Positions 50,682 to 59,884 of a stretch of DNA of 64,000 bases are shown here, piece by piece. The stretch is from Phytopseudomonas straminea (GTDB lineage Bacteria; Pseudomonadota; Gammaproteobacteria; Pseudomonadales; Pseudomonadaceae), in NCBI RefSeq assembly GCF_900112645.1, contig NZ_FOMO01000001.1, forward strand, positions 620,001 through 684,000, given 5' to 3'. Position numbers and translations under genes: made by a program. The notes under the pieces are model-generated. The model ran no database searches. It was given only the letters and a program-made list of their open reading frames with translations, and was not told where the DNA came from. Positions within the stretch are counted from its first letter, which is position 1. Each line of letters starts with the position of its first letter.

Positions 50682-52448
50682 TCAGCTTCCCCGCGCCCGC
50701 TTGAGCCGATAGGCAAACTGCGCCCGGCTCAACCCCAGTAGCCGCGCCGCTGCAGCCAGGTTGCCGGCGCTGCGTTGCAGGGCCTGCTCCAGCAGCTGGT
50801 TTTCAACGGCCTCCAGCGACAGGCTGGCATCAGGCAAATCCGGGCAGCCAAGGCGGGTCAGCAGATCCACCTCGCCGGGCTGCTCCTGGTCTTGTACCAG
50901 GCGCCCCTGCTGCAACAGCGAATAGAACTCGGCCGGCAGCTCCTCGTCGCGGAACAGGTGGTTGAGATCGATGGGTGCGCCGTCGTTACTGGCGATCACC
51001 CCGCGCTCGATCAGGTTCTGCAGCTCGCGGATATTGCCGGGAAAGCTGTAGTTGAGCAGCGCCTTCAGGCCACGCATGGTCAGGCCAACCGGCGTGCGCC
51101 CGTAGTGCTCGCAGTAGCGGCGCATGAAGAAATCCACCAGCAGCGGAATATCGTCGCGCCGTTCGCGCAGCGGCGGAATATGGATCGGGTAGACGTTGAG
51201 GCGATAGTACAAATCCTCGCGAAACTCGCCACGGCGCACCGCCGCACGCAGGTCGACGTTGGTGGCGGCGATCACCCGCACGTCGACGCTGATCACCGAA
51301 GTGCCGCCGACCCGTTCGATCTCGCGCTCCTGCAGGGCGCGCAGCAGCTTGCCCTGGCCCGGCAGACTCAGGCAGGCGACTTCGTCTAGAAACAGCGTGC
51401 CGCCCTGGGCGCGCTCGAAGCGGCCAGGCCTCGAATGGCTGGCGCCGGTGAAGGCGCCGCGCTCGACGCCGAACAGTTCGGCCTCGATCAGGCTTTCAGC
51501 GATGGCCGCGCAGTTGAGCGCCACGAACGGCCCATCACGGCGCTCGCTCATGCGGTGCAGGTTGCTGGCGAACAGTTCCTTGCCGACCCCGGACTCGCCG
51601 CCGAACAACACCGTGGCCGGCGTGCGCGCCACCCGCTGCAGCGACTGGAAGGCGGCGTTGAAGGCAGCCGAAGCGCCGATCATGCGGCCTTCGTCGGTTT
51701 CACCCGCGCTGGCCGGCAACGGTTGGTAGGCGGCGCGTTCCAGGCCGCCGCCCTCGCCTTCCTCGGCTGAGGCGTTGAGATAGCGCAGGTCCTCTTCCAC
51801 ATCGCCCCACAGCTCGGCGGTCTTGCCCAGCACGCGGCACACCTGATGGCCCATGGCGCGGCATTCCACCTCGCGAAACACCACCAGGCGGCCGAACAGC
51901 CCGCTTACGTAGCCGGTGGCATAACCGATTTCCATCCAGCAGGCCGGGTCGTTGCCGATGCCGTAGGCGGCGATGTGCTCGTCGTCTTCGTGGGCGTGGT
52001 GCCAGAGAAATTCGCCGTCGTAGTGGCCGCGGTCGACATCGAACTCGAAGTGCAGCGGCTCGACCTTGACCATGCCTTCGAGCCCATGCAGGCGGATGCC
52101 GGCGGCGAATATAGAGGCCGGCTCGGCGCCTGCCCAGCGCTGCTGCACCAGGCGCGCATCCCGGGCGCCGGAGAGGTAGCCAACGCGGGTGAACAAACCG
52201 CGGGCGCGCTCCATGCCCAGGCTGTCGATCAGCTCGCGGCGCAGCGCGCCCAATGCCTCGCAATGCAGCAGCACCATGCGCTGATCGTTGAGCCAGATGC
52301 GTCCGTCCCCCGGAGAAAAGAACAGGCACTCGGTGAGGTCACGCAGTGTCGGCGCACTCTGCCAGTCCAGCGCATCGCTGGCACCTCGGTAGTGCGGTAC
52401 TTCGGTGATCTGCAACGCATCCAGGGAAATACGACGGGTATCGATCAC
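50682..52448 (-). CDS. Sigma-54-dependent activator, XylR/DmpR/AreR family
   Basis: A 588-residue aromatic-responsive enhancer-binding protein. Domains in order: XylR-N sensor (about 20-120), V4R (about 135-205) with the Cys pair in [10 protein letters not shown] whose spacing fits the DmpR/PoxR zinc site, an AAA+ domain with Walker [10 protein letters not shown] (about 283) and the sigma-54 contact GAFTGA (about 331), and a C-terminal Fis-type helix-turn-helix ([20 protein letters not shown]). It diverges from the aldehyde dehydrogenase operon, which has a -24/-12 promoter. The GTG at 52448 is preferred for its AGGAG at ideal spacing; ATGs at 52478/52475 would add ten residues. Confidence 0.93.
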   Translation of the reverse strand: MIDTRRISLDALQITEVPHYRGASDALDWQSAPTLRDLTECLFFSPGDGRIWLNDQRMVLLHCEALGALRRELIDSLGMERARGLFTRVGYLSGARDARLVQQRWAGAEPASIFAAGIRLHGLEGMVKVEPLHFEFDVDRGHYDGEFLWHHAHEDDEHIAAYGIGNDPACWMEIGYATGYVSGLFGRLVVFREVECRAMGHQVCRVLGKTAELWGDVEEDLRYLNASAEEGEGGGLERAAYQPLPASAGETDEGRMIGASAAFNAAFQSLQRVARTPATVLFGGESGVGKELFASNLHRMSERRDGPFVALNCAAIAESLIEAELFGVERGAFTGASHSRPGRFERAQGGTLFLDEVACLSLPGQGKLLRALQEREIERVGGTSVISVDVRVIAATNVDLRAAVRRGEFREDLYYRLNVYPIHIPPLRERRDDIPLLVDFFMRRYCEHYGRTPVGLTMRGLKALLNYSFPGNIRELQNLIERGVIASNDGAPIDLNHLFRDEELPAEFYSLLQQGRLVQDQEQPGEVDLLTRLGCPDLPDASLSLEAVENQLLEQALQRSAGNLAAAARLLGLSRAQFAYRLKRARGS

Positions 52449-52505
52449 GCACGACTCCTCGCTTACGCAATTCATCACTTCGATCCGTGGCGGGCAGGCT
52501 CTGGA

Positions 52506-52521
52506 TTGCTCATTTGCTTAA
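52506..52521. promoter_or_regulatory. Candidate upstream activating site for the XylR-type regulator
   Basis: TTGCTCATTTGCTTAA matches 12 of 16 positions of the XylR/DmpR-type palindrome TTGATCAATTGATCAA. It lies 127 bases upstream of the -24 element, a usual enhancer distance. Confidence 0.45.
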
Positions 52522-52632
52522 CAGCGAGCCTTTCAAAACCACACCTGATGGATCGTAGAAATTCGATGAATACAGCCAGCTTATTGAAATTGTTATGGAT
52601 TCTCTGCGCCACCCAATACCGCGATACGGCTG

Positions 52633-52646
52633 GGCACGCTCCTTGC
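52633..52646 (+). promoter_or_regulatory. Sigma-54 promoter (-24/-12) of the aldehyde dehydrogenase operon
   Basis: GGCACGCTCCTTGC has GG (52633-52634) and GC (52645-52646) ten bases apart with the consensus flanks GGCAC and TTGC. It lies 59 bases before the ALDH start, next to a divergent sigma-54 activator gene. Confidence 0.85.
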
Positions 52647-52704
52647 GATCAGTGTCAATGCCATCGGCACATCACTCAAAACAACAATACTCCAAGGAGA
52701 CACC

Positions 52705-54195
52705 ATGTCTCGACTGCCCCGTTCAGAATCGAACCCTGCCCTGCTGGATGAGCAGATCTGGGAGGCCCGGCTGTTTTCCGGCACCTGGCGCACGCCAATA
52801 GCGAGCGGGCGTAACGAAGTCAGCGAGCCGGCTACCGGTAAGTGTCTGGCCACCACCGGCCAGGCTCGCGCTGAGGACGTCGCCATGGCTACCGCCGCGG
52901 CAGCCGCCCAACAGCCAGCCTGGGAGGCTGTGCCACCGCGCCAGCGCGCCGATATCTTCCTGCGCGCCGCTCAGCTACTGCAGGCCCAGGCAGACGAGTG
53001 TGCGCTGTTCATCGCCCGGGAAACCGGCGGCATCCTGCCCAAGGCCCAGCATGAGGTGCGCGAAGCGGTGCTGTTCCTGCAGCTCGCCGCCGGCCAGGTG
53101 ATGCAACCCCACGGCCTGGTACTGCCGAGCAACACCGGCACGCTCTCCTACGCACGGCGTCTGCCCCACGGCGTAGTGGGGGTGATTTCGCCATTCAACT
53201 TCCCGCTGATCCTGTCGATCCGCGCCGTGGCGCCGGCCCTGGCCGCCGGCAATGCAGTGGTGCTCAAGCCCGATCCGCAGACGCCGATTGCCGGTGGTTT
53301 CCTGATCGCCCGCCTGTTCGAGCTGGCCGGCCTACCAGAGGGCGTGCTGCACGTGCTACCCGGCGGCGCCGATGCCGGCGCGGCGCTGTGCAGCGACCCG
53401 CATGTGCGGATGATCTCCTTCACCGGCTCCACCGCTGCCGGCCGCAAGGTGGCGGAAACCGCCGGCCGCCATCTGAAAAAGGTGGCCCTGGAGCTCGGCG
53501 GCAAGAACCCTTTGATCATCCTCGAAGACGCCGATCTGGAGCGCGCCCTGAGTTGCGCCAGCTGGGGCGCCTTTCTTCATCAGGGGCAGATCTGCATGGC
53601 CAGTGGGCTGATCCTGGTGCACGAGTCGCTGCACGAGCGTTTCGTCGAAGGGTTGGTCGAGCGCGCCCGGCACCTGCGCGTCGGCGACCCGGCCGGCGGC
53701 GATGTGCAGCTCGGCCCGATGATCAACGAGAACCAGCTGGTGCGTACCCATCAACTGGTGCTCGACAGCGTGGTGGCCGGCGCTCACCTGCATACCGGCG
53801 GTCAGTACGACGGCCTGTTCTACCAACCCACCGTGCTCAGCCACCTGACGCCGGGCATGCCGGCCTTCGATACCGAGATGTTCGGTCCCGTGGCCTGCGT
53901 GGCCAGCTTCGCCAACGACGAAGAGGCCATCGACCTGGCCAACCGCACCGAGTACGGCCTCGCCGCGGCAGTGATCTCGCGCTCCGTGGGCCGCGCCATG
54001 GCGGTCGGCGCCCAGCTGCGCGCCGGCATGCTGCACATCAACGACCAGACGGTGAACGACGACGGCGTCAACCCGTTCGGCGGCCGCGGTAACTCCGGCA
54101 ACGGCGGCAGCATGAGCGGCCCGGCCAACTGGGACGAGTTCACGCAGTGGCAGTGGGTGACGGTCAAGGACACGCCGCCGCAGTACCCCTTCTGA
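52705..54195 (+). CDS. Aldehyde dehydrogenase, benzaldehyde/vanillin dehydrogenase type
   Basis: A 496-residue NAD(P)-dependent aldehyde dehydrogenase. The cofactor region has GVISPFNFPLILSIRAVAPAL and FTGSTAAGRKVAETA; the general base Glu is in LELGGKNPLIILEDAD and the catalytic Cys in HQGQICMASG. The closest types by sequence feel are benzaldehyde (XylC/AreC) and vanillin dehydrogenases, oxidizing aromatic aldehydes to acids. AAGGAGA lies five bases before the ATG. First gene of an operon with an alcohol dehydrogenase and an outer-membrane-type protein, behind a sigma-54 promoter. Confidence 0.9.
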   Translation: MSRLPRSESNPALLDEQIWEARLFSGTWRTPIASGRNEVSEPATGKCLATTGQARAEDVAMATAAAAAQQPAWEAVPPRQRADIFLRAAQLLQAQADECALFIARETGGILPKAQHEVREAVLFLQLAAGQVMQPHGLVLPSNTGTLSYARRLPHGVVGVISPFNFPLILSIRAVAPALAAGNAVVLKPDPQTPIAGGFLIARLFELAGLPEGVLHVLPGGADAGAALCSDPHVRMISFTGSTAAGRKVAETAGRHLKKVALELGGKNPLIILEDADLERALSCASWGAFLHQGQICMASGLILVHESLHERFVEGLVERARHLRVGDPAGGDVQLGPMINENQLVRTHQLVLDSVVAGAHLHTGGQYDGLFYQPTVLSHLTPGMPAFDTEMFGPVACVASFANDEEAIDLANRTEYGLAAAVISRSVGRAMAVGAQLRAGMLHINDQTVNDDGVNPFGGRGNSGNGGSMSGPANWDEFTQWQWVTVKDTPPQYPF

Positions 54196-54238
54196 CGTCT
54201 CACCCGACTGACTCACAACAAGAACAAGAGGACGCACC

Positions 54239-55009
54239 ATGAACCTGAATCTGCACGACAAGACCCTGATCGTCACCGGCGCCGCTTCCGGCATCGGCGC
54301 CGAAGTCGCCCGCCTGGCGCGCTGCGCCGGTGCGCGGGTGATCGCTCTGGACCGTAACGAGCCACAGATCAGCGTGCACGCCTATCACCAGGTGGATCTG
54401 GGCGACCCGGCGAGCATCGACCAGGTGATCGCCCGCCTGCCCGGGCACATCGACGGCCTGTGCAACATCGCCGGCGTGCCCGGTACCGCGCCCGCCGAAC
54501 TGGTCGGCCGGGTCAACTACCTGGGCCTACGTCACCTTAGCGAAGGCCTGCTGCCGCGTCTGGCTGGCGGTTGCATCGTCAATGCTGCGTCGATTCTTGG
54601 CGCCGAATGGCAGCAGCGCCTTGAAGCCCACAAAGCGCTGGCCGCCACCGCGGGTTTCGAGGCCGGTAGTGACTGGCTGGATGCCAATCCGGTCGAGCAG
54701 GCCACCTGCTACCAGTACTTCAAGGAGGCGATGATCGTCTGGTCGTACCAGAACGCTTCGCCCTGGTTCCGCGAGCACGACGTGCGCATGAACTGCGTGG
54801 CCCCCGGCCCGGTGTTCACGCCGATCCTCGGCGACTTCGTACAGATGCTCAGCGATGAACGCCTGGAGCGCGACGGCCGCCACATGAAACGCCCGGCCCT
54901 GGCCGACGAAGTAGCTGCAGTGGTGCTGTTCCTCTGCTCGGATGCGGCGCGTTGGGTGTGCGGCGCCAACATCCCGGTCGATGGCGGGCTGGCAGCCAGC
55001 TACGTGTGA
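54239..55009 (+). CDS. Short-chain alcohol dehydrogenase, coniferyl-alcohol dehydrogenase (CalA) type
   Basis: A 256-residue SDR. The coenzyme motif is TGAASGIG, the catalytic Ser is in NAASILG and the Tyr/Lys pair is YQYFK. The long segment between Ser and Tyr (about residues 122-160, with AHKALAATAGFEAG) is characteristic of the CalA/HsdA group. CalA of Pseudomonas HR199 oxidizes coniferyl alcohol to the aldehyde. Together with the upstream aldehyde dehydrogenase it would carry an aromatic or aryl-allyl alcohol to its acid. It is 43 bases after the ALDH gene and 53 before the SphA-like gene. Confidence 0.88.
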   Translation: MNLNLHDKTLIVTGAASGIGAEVARLARCAGARVIALDRNEPQISVHAYHQVDLGDPASIDQVIARLPGHIDGLCNIAGVPGTAPAELVGRVNYLGLRHLSEGLLPRLAGGCIVNAASILGAEWQQRLEAHKALAATAGFEAGSDWLDANPVEQATCYQYFKEAMIVWSYQNASPWFREHDVRMNCVAPGPVFTPILGDFVQMLSDERLERDGRHMKRPALADEVAAVVLFLCSDAARWVCGANIPVDGGLAASYV

Positions 55010-55062
55010 GTCGCGCCAACGCGGCGCAGCGATCTACCAAAACAACAAGAAGGATCACCACC

Positions 55063-56010
55063 ATGCACGCATCACGTCTTTCGGCTCTGACCCTCGGCCT
55101 GGCTACCCTGGCGGGCACCGCCCAGGCCTACGACCTGCCCACGGTCAACCTTGGCTCCACCAGTTTCTACGACGGCGCGCCACTGCCCGGCGGGCCGGGC
55201 GGCTACGTGGTCGAGTACCTGGTCTACGGCAAGGCTTCGCGCTTCAACGACCAGAACGGCGACAAGCTGCCGCTGCCCAAGCAGGAAATCGAAACCTTCG
55301 CGCCGGTCACTCAGTACATCCACCTGGCCCAGCCGCTGGCCAATGGCTGGATGCCCGGCGCCACGGTGATCGTGCCCTGGCTGGCCCACGCCAAGGTGGA
55401 CGACGGCCTCGACAACGCCGTGCTCAGCTCGCGCGAAGGTGTGGGCGACATCGTGCTGGGGGCCTTCCTGCAATCGCCGGTAAGTACTCGCGCTGACGGC
55501 TCGCCGCTGTTCGCCCAACGTATCGAAGCCGAAGTGATCCTCCCCACCGGCGCCTACGACCGCGACAAGGCGGTCAACCCGGGCAGCAACTTCTGGTCGT
55601 TCAACCCCTACTACGCGGCGACCTACTGGTTCACACCCAGGTGGTCGGTGAGCGGGCGCTTCTGGTACCTGTGGAATGCCAAGAACCGCGATCCATTAAC
55701 GTCGTTCGGCGACGTGTCGAGCACCCAGGCCGGCCAGGCATTGCATGCCAACTTCGCCACCCAGTACGCACTCACCGACCAACTGAGCGTCGGCCTGACC
55801 GGTTACTGGCTCAAGCAGATCACGGATACCGAGATCGACGGCCGCGATGTCAGCGGCCGTCGTGAAAAGGTCTGGGCCATCGGGCCGGGCCTGACCTACA
55901 GCTTTTCGAAGGAGACCATCGTGACTGCCAACAGCTACTTCGAGCAGGACGCCGAGAACCGCACCGAGGGCAACAAGTTCGTGCTCAGCTTCGTGCACAA
56001 ACTGTTCTAG
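55063..56010 (+). CDS. SphA/phenol MetA-pathway family outer membrane protein
   Basis: A 315-residue exported protein. The signal peptide is MHASRLSALTLGLATLAGTAQA; the mature part has alternating beta strands rich in aromatic residues (YLVYGKASRFND, FWSFNPYYAATYWFTPRWSVSGRFWYLWN, kept here in pieces) and ends in a hydrophobic C-terminus with final Phe (SFVHKLF), as outer membrane barrels do. The family sits in operons for aromatic or sphingosine degradation and is thought to help uptake of hydrophobic substrates. Third gene of the sigma-54 operon. The start at 55063 follows AAGAAGGA. Confidence 0.88.
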   Translation: MHASRLSALTLGLATLAGTAQAYDLPTVNLGSTSFYDGAPLPGGPGGYVVEYLVYGKASRFNDQNGDKLPLPKQEIETFAPVTQYIHLAQPLANGWMPGATVIVPWLAHAKVDDGLDNAVLSSREGVGDIVLGAFLQSPVSTRADGSPLFAQRIEAEVILPTGAYDRDKAVNPGSNFWSFNPYYAATYWFTPRWSVSGRFWYLWNAKNRDPLTSFGDVSSTQAGQALHANFATQYALTDQLSVGLTGYWLKQITDTEIDGRDVSGRREKVWAIGPGLTYSFSKETIVTANSYFEQDAENRTEGNKFVLSFVHKLF

Positions 56011-56031
56011 CGGGCCTCGGCGCGATACGCG

Positions 56032-57048
56032 TCACGGCGCCTTGGCGACGGGCGCAGGCTGCGCGGCCTGTGCCTCGATGGCGACTTCCGGGCGGCGCGC
56101 GTAGCGCTGGGCGAGCACCGCGCAGACCATCAGCTGGATCTGGTGGAACAGCATCATCGGCAGAATCATAAGGCCGATGCTGCCGCCGGCGAACAGCACC
56201 TGGGCCATCGGCACGCCGGTGGCCAGGCTCTTCTTCGAGCCACAGAACAGGATGGTGATGCGATCTTCCTGGTTGAACCCGCACACCCTGCCGAGCAGTG
56301 CGGTGATGCCCAGCGCCAGGGCCAGCAGAATGCAGCAGGCGAAAATCAGCAGACCCAGGGTCGGCCAGGACACCTGATTCCACAGGCCTTCGACCACTGC
56401 CTCGCTGAACGCGGTGTAGACCACCAGGAGGATCGAGCTCTGGTCGACGTACTTGAGCCAGTTTTTGTTGCGACCAACCCAGGCACCGATCCAGCGGCGG
56501 GCGATCTGCCCGGCGATGAAGGGCACCAGCAGTTGCAGGGTGATCTTGCCGATGGCGTCGAGCATCGAGCCGCCGCTGCCGTGCACGTCCATCAGCAGCG
56601 CCACCAGCAGTGGGGTGAGGAAAATGCCGAACAGGCTGGACGCCGCCGCGCTGCAGATCGCAGCCGGGATGTTGCCGCGCGCCAGCGAGGTGAAGGCGAT
56701 GGCTGACTGCACGGTGGCCGGCAGCGCGCACAGGTAGAGCATGCCCAGGTACAGCTCGGTGCCGATCAGCGGCGACAGCAGCGGCTTGAGTGCCAGGCCG
56801 AGCAGCGGAAAGAGGATGAAGGTGCAGCTGAATACCAAGAGGTGCAAACGCCAGTGACCGGCGCCGGCGAGGATCGCCTCGCGCGACAGCTTGGCGCCGT
56901 GCAGGAAGAACAGCAGGCCGATGGCCAGGTTGGTGATCCAGCCGAACGCCACGGCCGCCTGGCCGCTGACCGGCAGGAAGGTGGCGGTGAGCACGACGGC
57001 GATCAGCGTCAGGGTGAAGTTGTCGGGCAGTAAACGGGAACGGGCCAT
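56032..57048 (-). CDS. Bile acid:sodium symporter-family (YfeH-like) membrane protein
   Basis: A 338-residue inner membrane protein with about ten helices of the BASS/SBF-like fold. Landmarks are GLLFFLHGAKLSREAI, PATVQSAIAFTSLARGN (the crossover region) and LFCGSKKSLATGVPMAQ. The C-terminal tail is A/P-rich. Physiological substrates of YfeH-like members are not established. The ATG at 57048 is used; the frame runs on to 57099. It converges with the SphA-like gene (21 bases apart) and diverges from an AraC regulator with 96 bases between. Confidence 0.88.
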   Translation of the reverse strand: MARSRLLPDNFTLTLIAVVLTATFLPVSGQAAVAFGWITNLAIGLLFFLHGAKLSREAILAGAGHWRLHLLVFSCTFILFPLLGLALKPLLSPLIGTELYLGMLYLCALPATVQSAIAFTSLARGNIPAAICSAAASSLFGIFLTPLLVALLMDVHGSGGSMLDAIGKITLQLLVPFIAGQIARRWIGAWVGRNKNWLKYVDQSSILLVVYTAFSEAVVEGLWNQVSWPTLGLLIFACCILLALALGITALLGRVCGFNQEDRITILFCGSKKSLATGVPMAQVLFAGGSIGLMILPMMLFHQIQLMVCAVLAQRYARRPEVAIEAQAAQPAPVAKAP

Positions 57049-57144
57049 GGGCAGGACTCCGGGCAGGCGATGGCAAAGTTGCCACAGAAAGGGCGCCACT
57101 CTACCCTGAGCGGCAATTGCCGACTAACGCCATAAAGTCAGATC

Positions 57145-57936
57145 ATGTCGCCTAACGGACAGAACAGCATCGCAGAACGCAGTATTCCTCAGCTGGAACG
57201 CCTGCCTCGGCCGCTTTATGCGCGCAACGAGTCGTTGCTGCGCCAGACCGGCACGCCGCGCCACAGCCATCCGTGGGTGCAGCTGACCTATGCCATCCAG
57301 GGCGTACTGCACGTGCGCACCGCCGCCGGCAGCTTCGTCGCGCCGCCACAGCGGGCCATCTGGATTCCCGCCGGCCTGGAGCACGAGGTGCTGAGCTCGC
57401 CGAACACCGAAATGCGCAGCCTGTATCTGCAGGACGAGAACCCTGAAAGCGTCGCCGAGAGCTGCCGGGTACTGGGCGTGGATGCGCTGACCCGCGAGCT
57501 GATCCGCAGTTTCTGCGAGCTGCCGGTGGAGTACGACGAAGATGGCCCGGACGGGCGCCTGGCCCAGGTGCTGCTCGACCGCCTGCGTGCGGCGCCAGAG
57601 GTGCTGTTGTCGCTGCCGCTGCCGAGCGATGCGCGGCTGAAGAAACTCTGCAGCCGCCTGCAGAACAGGCCCGACGACGACCGCACCCTGGCCGCCTGGG
57701 GAAACGAACTTGGCGTGTCGGAAAAGACCCTCAGCCGCCTGTTCCTGCGCGACACCGGCCTGACCTTCCGCGCCTGGCGCCAGCGCTTGCGCCTGCTTGG
57801 CGCGCTGACTCCGCTGGAGCGCGGCGAGCGGGTCACCGATGTCGCCCTGCTCTGCGGCTACGACTCCACCTCGGCCTTTATCGCCGCCTTTCGCCAGCAG
57901 TTCGGCGCCACGCCCGGTGAGTTCTTCAGCAGCTAA
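57145..57936 (+). CDS. AraC-family transcriptional regulator (cupin sensor)
   Basis: A 263-residue regulator with an N-terminal cupin domain (HSHPWVQLTYAIQGVLHVRT, APPQRAIWIPAGLEHEV) and a C-terminal AraC DNA-binding domain (WGNELGVSEKTLSRLFLRDTG, VALLCGYDSTSAFIAAFRQQFG, in two helix-turn-helix units). It belongs to the short AraC group that often represses or activates a divergent transporter gene. The BASS-type permease gene diverges from it, so that is the likely target. No ligand can be named. It converges with the DUF1835 gene, the two stops being only two bases apart. Confidence 0.92.
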   Translation: MSPNGQNSIAERSIPQLERLPRPLYARNESLLRQTGTPRHSHPWVQLTYAIQGVLHVRTAAGSFVAPPQRAIWIPAGLEHEVLSSPNTEMRSLYLQDENPESVAESCRVLGVDALTRELIRSFCELPVEYDEDGPDGRLAQVLLDRLRAAPEVLLSLPLPSDARLKKLCSRLQNRPDDDRTLAAWGNELGVSEKTLSRLFLRDTGLTFRAWRQRLRLLGALTPLERGERVTDVALLCGYDSTSAFIAAFRQQFGATPGEFFSS

Positions 57937-57937
57937 C

Positions 57938-58717
57938 TCAGCTGCTGCGGCGTACCTGCAAGCCCGAATAACCGTGATCGCCCGGCTCACCACCGAGCAC
58001 CAGCTGGCCGCTGCCGGCCAGCTCGCGGGCACGCCAGAACAGAAAGAAGTCGGTGGCGAAGAAGCCGTCGCAGCGCGCCATCACCTCCGCCATCACCCGT
58101 GCCAAAGGTTGTGGCTCGGCGCGAGCGTGGCGCAGCAGCGCCGCGTCGATGGACTGGTAGTCCTCAGCGCTGAACGCGCCGGTTTGCCAGCGATGGATCA
58201 GCCCGCCATCGGTGACCGCAGCACGCCACTGCGCCGCCAGCTCGGCGAGGCGTTCGGGGCCGACCGGCTGCGGGTTGGCCAGCTCCAGTAGCGCCTGCGG
58301 CGCATGCATGGCCACCGCCTTGCGGCTCTGCACCCAGCTGTTGCCGGTGCCGCAGGCCACCTCGATCAGCGCGACGCCGCTACCTTCAAGAGCATTGGCC
58401 ACCCGCGCCAGCAGCAATTGCTCGCTGGCGCTGTCGCCGTGCCAGACGGTCACCGGCCGCTGCTGACGGGCCAGATCGGCGAGCCACTGCGCATCGGCGG
58501 GCAGGTCCGCCTCGAAATCCGGTACCGGCGTCACGCCCGCCGGCCATACCCCACGCCAGAACGCCGCGCGGGCCGCACAGGACGGCGCGTCGACATCGCC
58601 CAGCGGGCCGACGGCCAGGTCGTCGCGCAGCACACGCAGGCCGGCCTCGGTCGCCTCCGGGCCGATCACATGGCTCACGCCAGCGACGGCGTTGTCACCA
58701 CAGACCAGATGCCACAT
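57938..58717 (-). CDS. DUF1835 domain protein of unknown function
   Basis: A 259-residue cytosolic protein. The N-terminal half (MWHLVCGDNAVAGVSHV, LRVLRDDLAVGPLGDVDAP, WHGDSASEQLLLARV) fits DUF1835, and the C-terminal half (VTDGGLIHRWQTGAFSAEDY, SIDAALLRHAR) fits the DUF3658-type tail that often accompanies it. No catalytic residues are established for the family. It lies 22 bases downstream of an exported hypothetical protein gene on the same strand, so the two may be co-transcribed. Confidence 0.8.
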   Translation of the reverse strand: MWHLVCGDNAVAGVSHVIGPEATEAGLRVLRDDLAVGPLGDVDAPSCAARAAFWRGVWPAGVTPVPDFEADLPADAQWLADLARQQRPVTVWHGDSASEQLLLARVANALEGSGVALIEVACGTGNSWVQSRKAVAMHAPQALLELANPQPVGPERLAELAAQWRAAVTDGGLIHRWQTGAFSAEDYQSIDAALLRHARAEPQPLARVMAEVMARCDGFFATDFFLFWRARELAGSGQLVLGGEPGDHGYSGLQVRRSS

Positions 58718-58739
58718 ACCTTATCCTCCTCGTCGCGGG

Positions 58740-59813
58740 TTACGGGCTGAGCTTGACAGCCAGCGCGCGCTTTTCGCCCTGCTGCCAGGTGCCGGTCAGG
58801 CTGCCGTCGGCCTGGAATTCGAGCTCGAAGCGCGCCGGCGGTTCGCCGCTTTCGTGCAGGGTGAGCGAATCCTGCTGGAATTCACCGCCCAGCTCGATGT
58901 ACTTGGCGTGCTTGTCGTAGAAGTAGCTGGCGGTCAGGCTGCGGTCGCTATACAGCTGCTCGATCACCAGGGTGATCGGATAGGCGCCGAGGCTGCCGTG
59001 GTAAACGCCCTGCGCCGTGCTATTCGCCGGCAGAGCACAGTCGCTGCGTTTTTCCAGCAGCAGGCAGCGGCCGTAGGGGCTCATGTCGGCGCTCAGGGCC
59101 TGGTAGCTGATGCTCTCGGGAAACTCGCCCAGCTCGTCCAGCGCGCGGCTGGCGTGGTTGGCACAGCTGCCGCCAATCACCGTCATGCCGTCTGTGCTCA
59201 GCTGCAGACGGTCGAAGTCGAAGCTGGCCTCGCCAAGGCTCTCCAGGCATTCGCTGTAGAGGGCGCGCTGGTCTTCCTGCTGCTGCTCGTCGTCGCTCAG
59301 CTCGTCCGGGTCCACCGGCTTGCTGGGCGGCATGGCCTTGAGAAAGTCCTGCATGCGTTTGGCCCGTTTGCCCTGCAGCTCGGTTTGCAGGCGCGCCAAC
59401 CCTTGAGGAGTGAGCAACTGCGCCAGGCCGATGGGTCGCCCGCTGGCCAGGTCGAAGTTGTAGGCAGTCGAATTCTGGCTGCTGTAGGCAGCGGTGTACT
59501 CGCTGTCGACGTTCAGCGACAGATAACCCGGGCCCTGACCGACCACCTGATAATCGAGGCTGTTCACGCCACCGATTTCGCCCTCCTTGGGCCGCACCTT
59601 CTCGAACGGCGACTTGGCGAAGCGCCCGGGCAATGCCTGCAGTTCGCGCACATGCAGGAAGGTGTTGATGCGCGCGATGGCCGGGCTGTCACCGACCAGC
59701 AGCGGGAAGCGGTAGGTTTCCCAGTCGCTGCGCTTGTCGGTGAGATCGTCGATACGCACATCGGCCAGCGCCGGCAAGGCGATGGCGAGCAGGGGCAGTA
59801 GCAGCAGACGCAC
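58740..59813 (-). CDS. Exported protein of unknown function
   Basis: A 357-residue protein I do not recognise with confidence. The signal peptide is MRLLLLPLLAIALPALA. The mature protein has DDLTDKRSDWETYRFPLL near the N-terminus, a central segment resembling DUF3298/PdaC-type proteins (YLSLNVDSEYTAAYSSQN, then YNFDLASGRPIGLAQLLTPQG) and an acidic helical stretch with DELSDDEQQQEDQR. The last 100 residues look like a separate beta domain (GVYHGSLGAYPITLVIEQL). Four cysteines could form periplasmic disulfides. The nearby DUF1835 gene may be co-transcribed. A role in the envelope is inferred only from the signal. Confidence 0.75.
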   Translation of the reverse strand: MRLLLLPLLAIALPALADVRIDDLTDKRSDWETYRFPLLVGDSPAIARINTFLHVRELQALPGRFAKSPFEKVRPKEGEIGGVNSLDYQVVGQGPGYLSLNVDSEYTAAYSSQNSTAYNFDLASGRPIGLAQLLTPQGLARLQTELQGKRAKRMQDFLKAMPPSKPVDPDELSDDEQQQEDQRALYSECLESLGEASFDFDRLQLSTDGMTVIGGSCANHASRALDELGEFPESISYQALSADMSPYGRCLLLEKRSDCALPANSTAQGVYHGSLGAYPITLVIEQLYSDRSLTASYFYDKHAKYIELGGEFQQDSLTLHESGEPPARFELEFQADGSLTGTWQQGEKRALAVKLSP

Positions 59814-59884
59814 GGCAGGTCCTTATTGCAGTCACGAGAGGCCCGCAGTATCCGCCAGGCCCAGCGCGAACTCCAGACGCCGGG

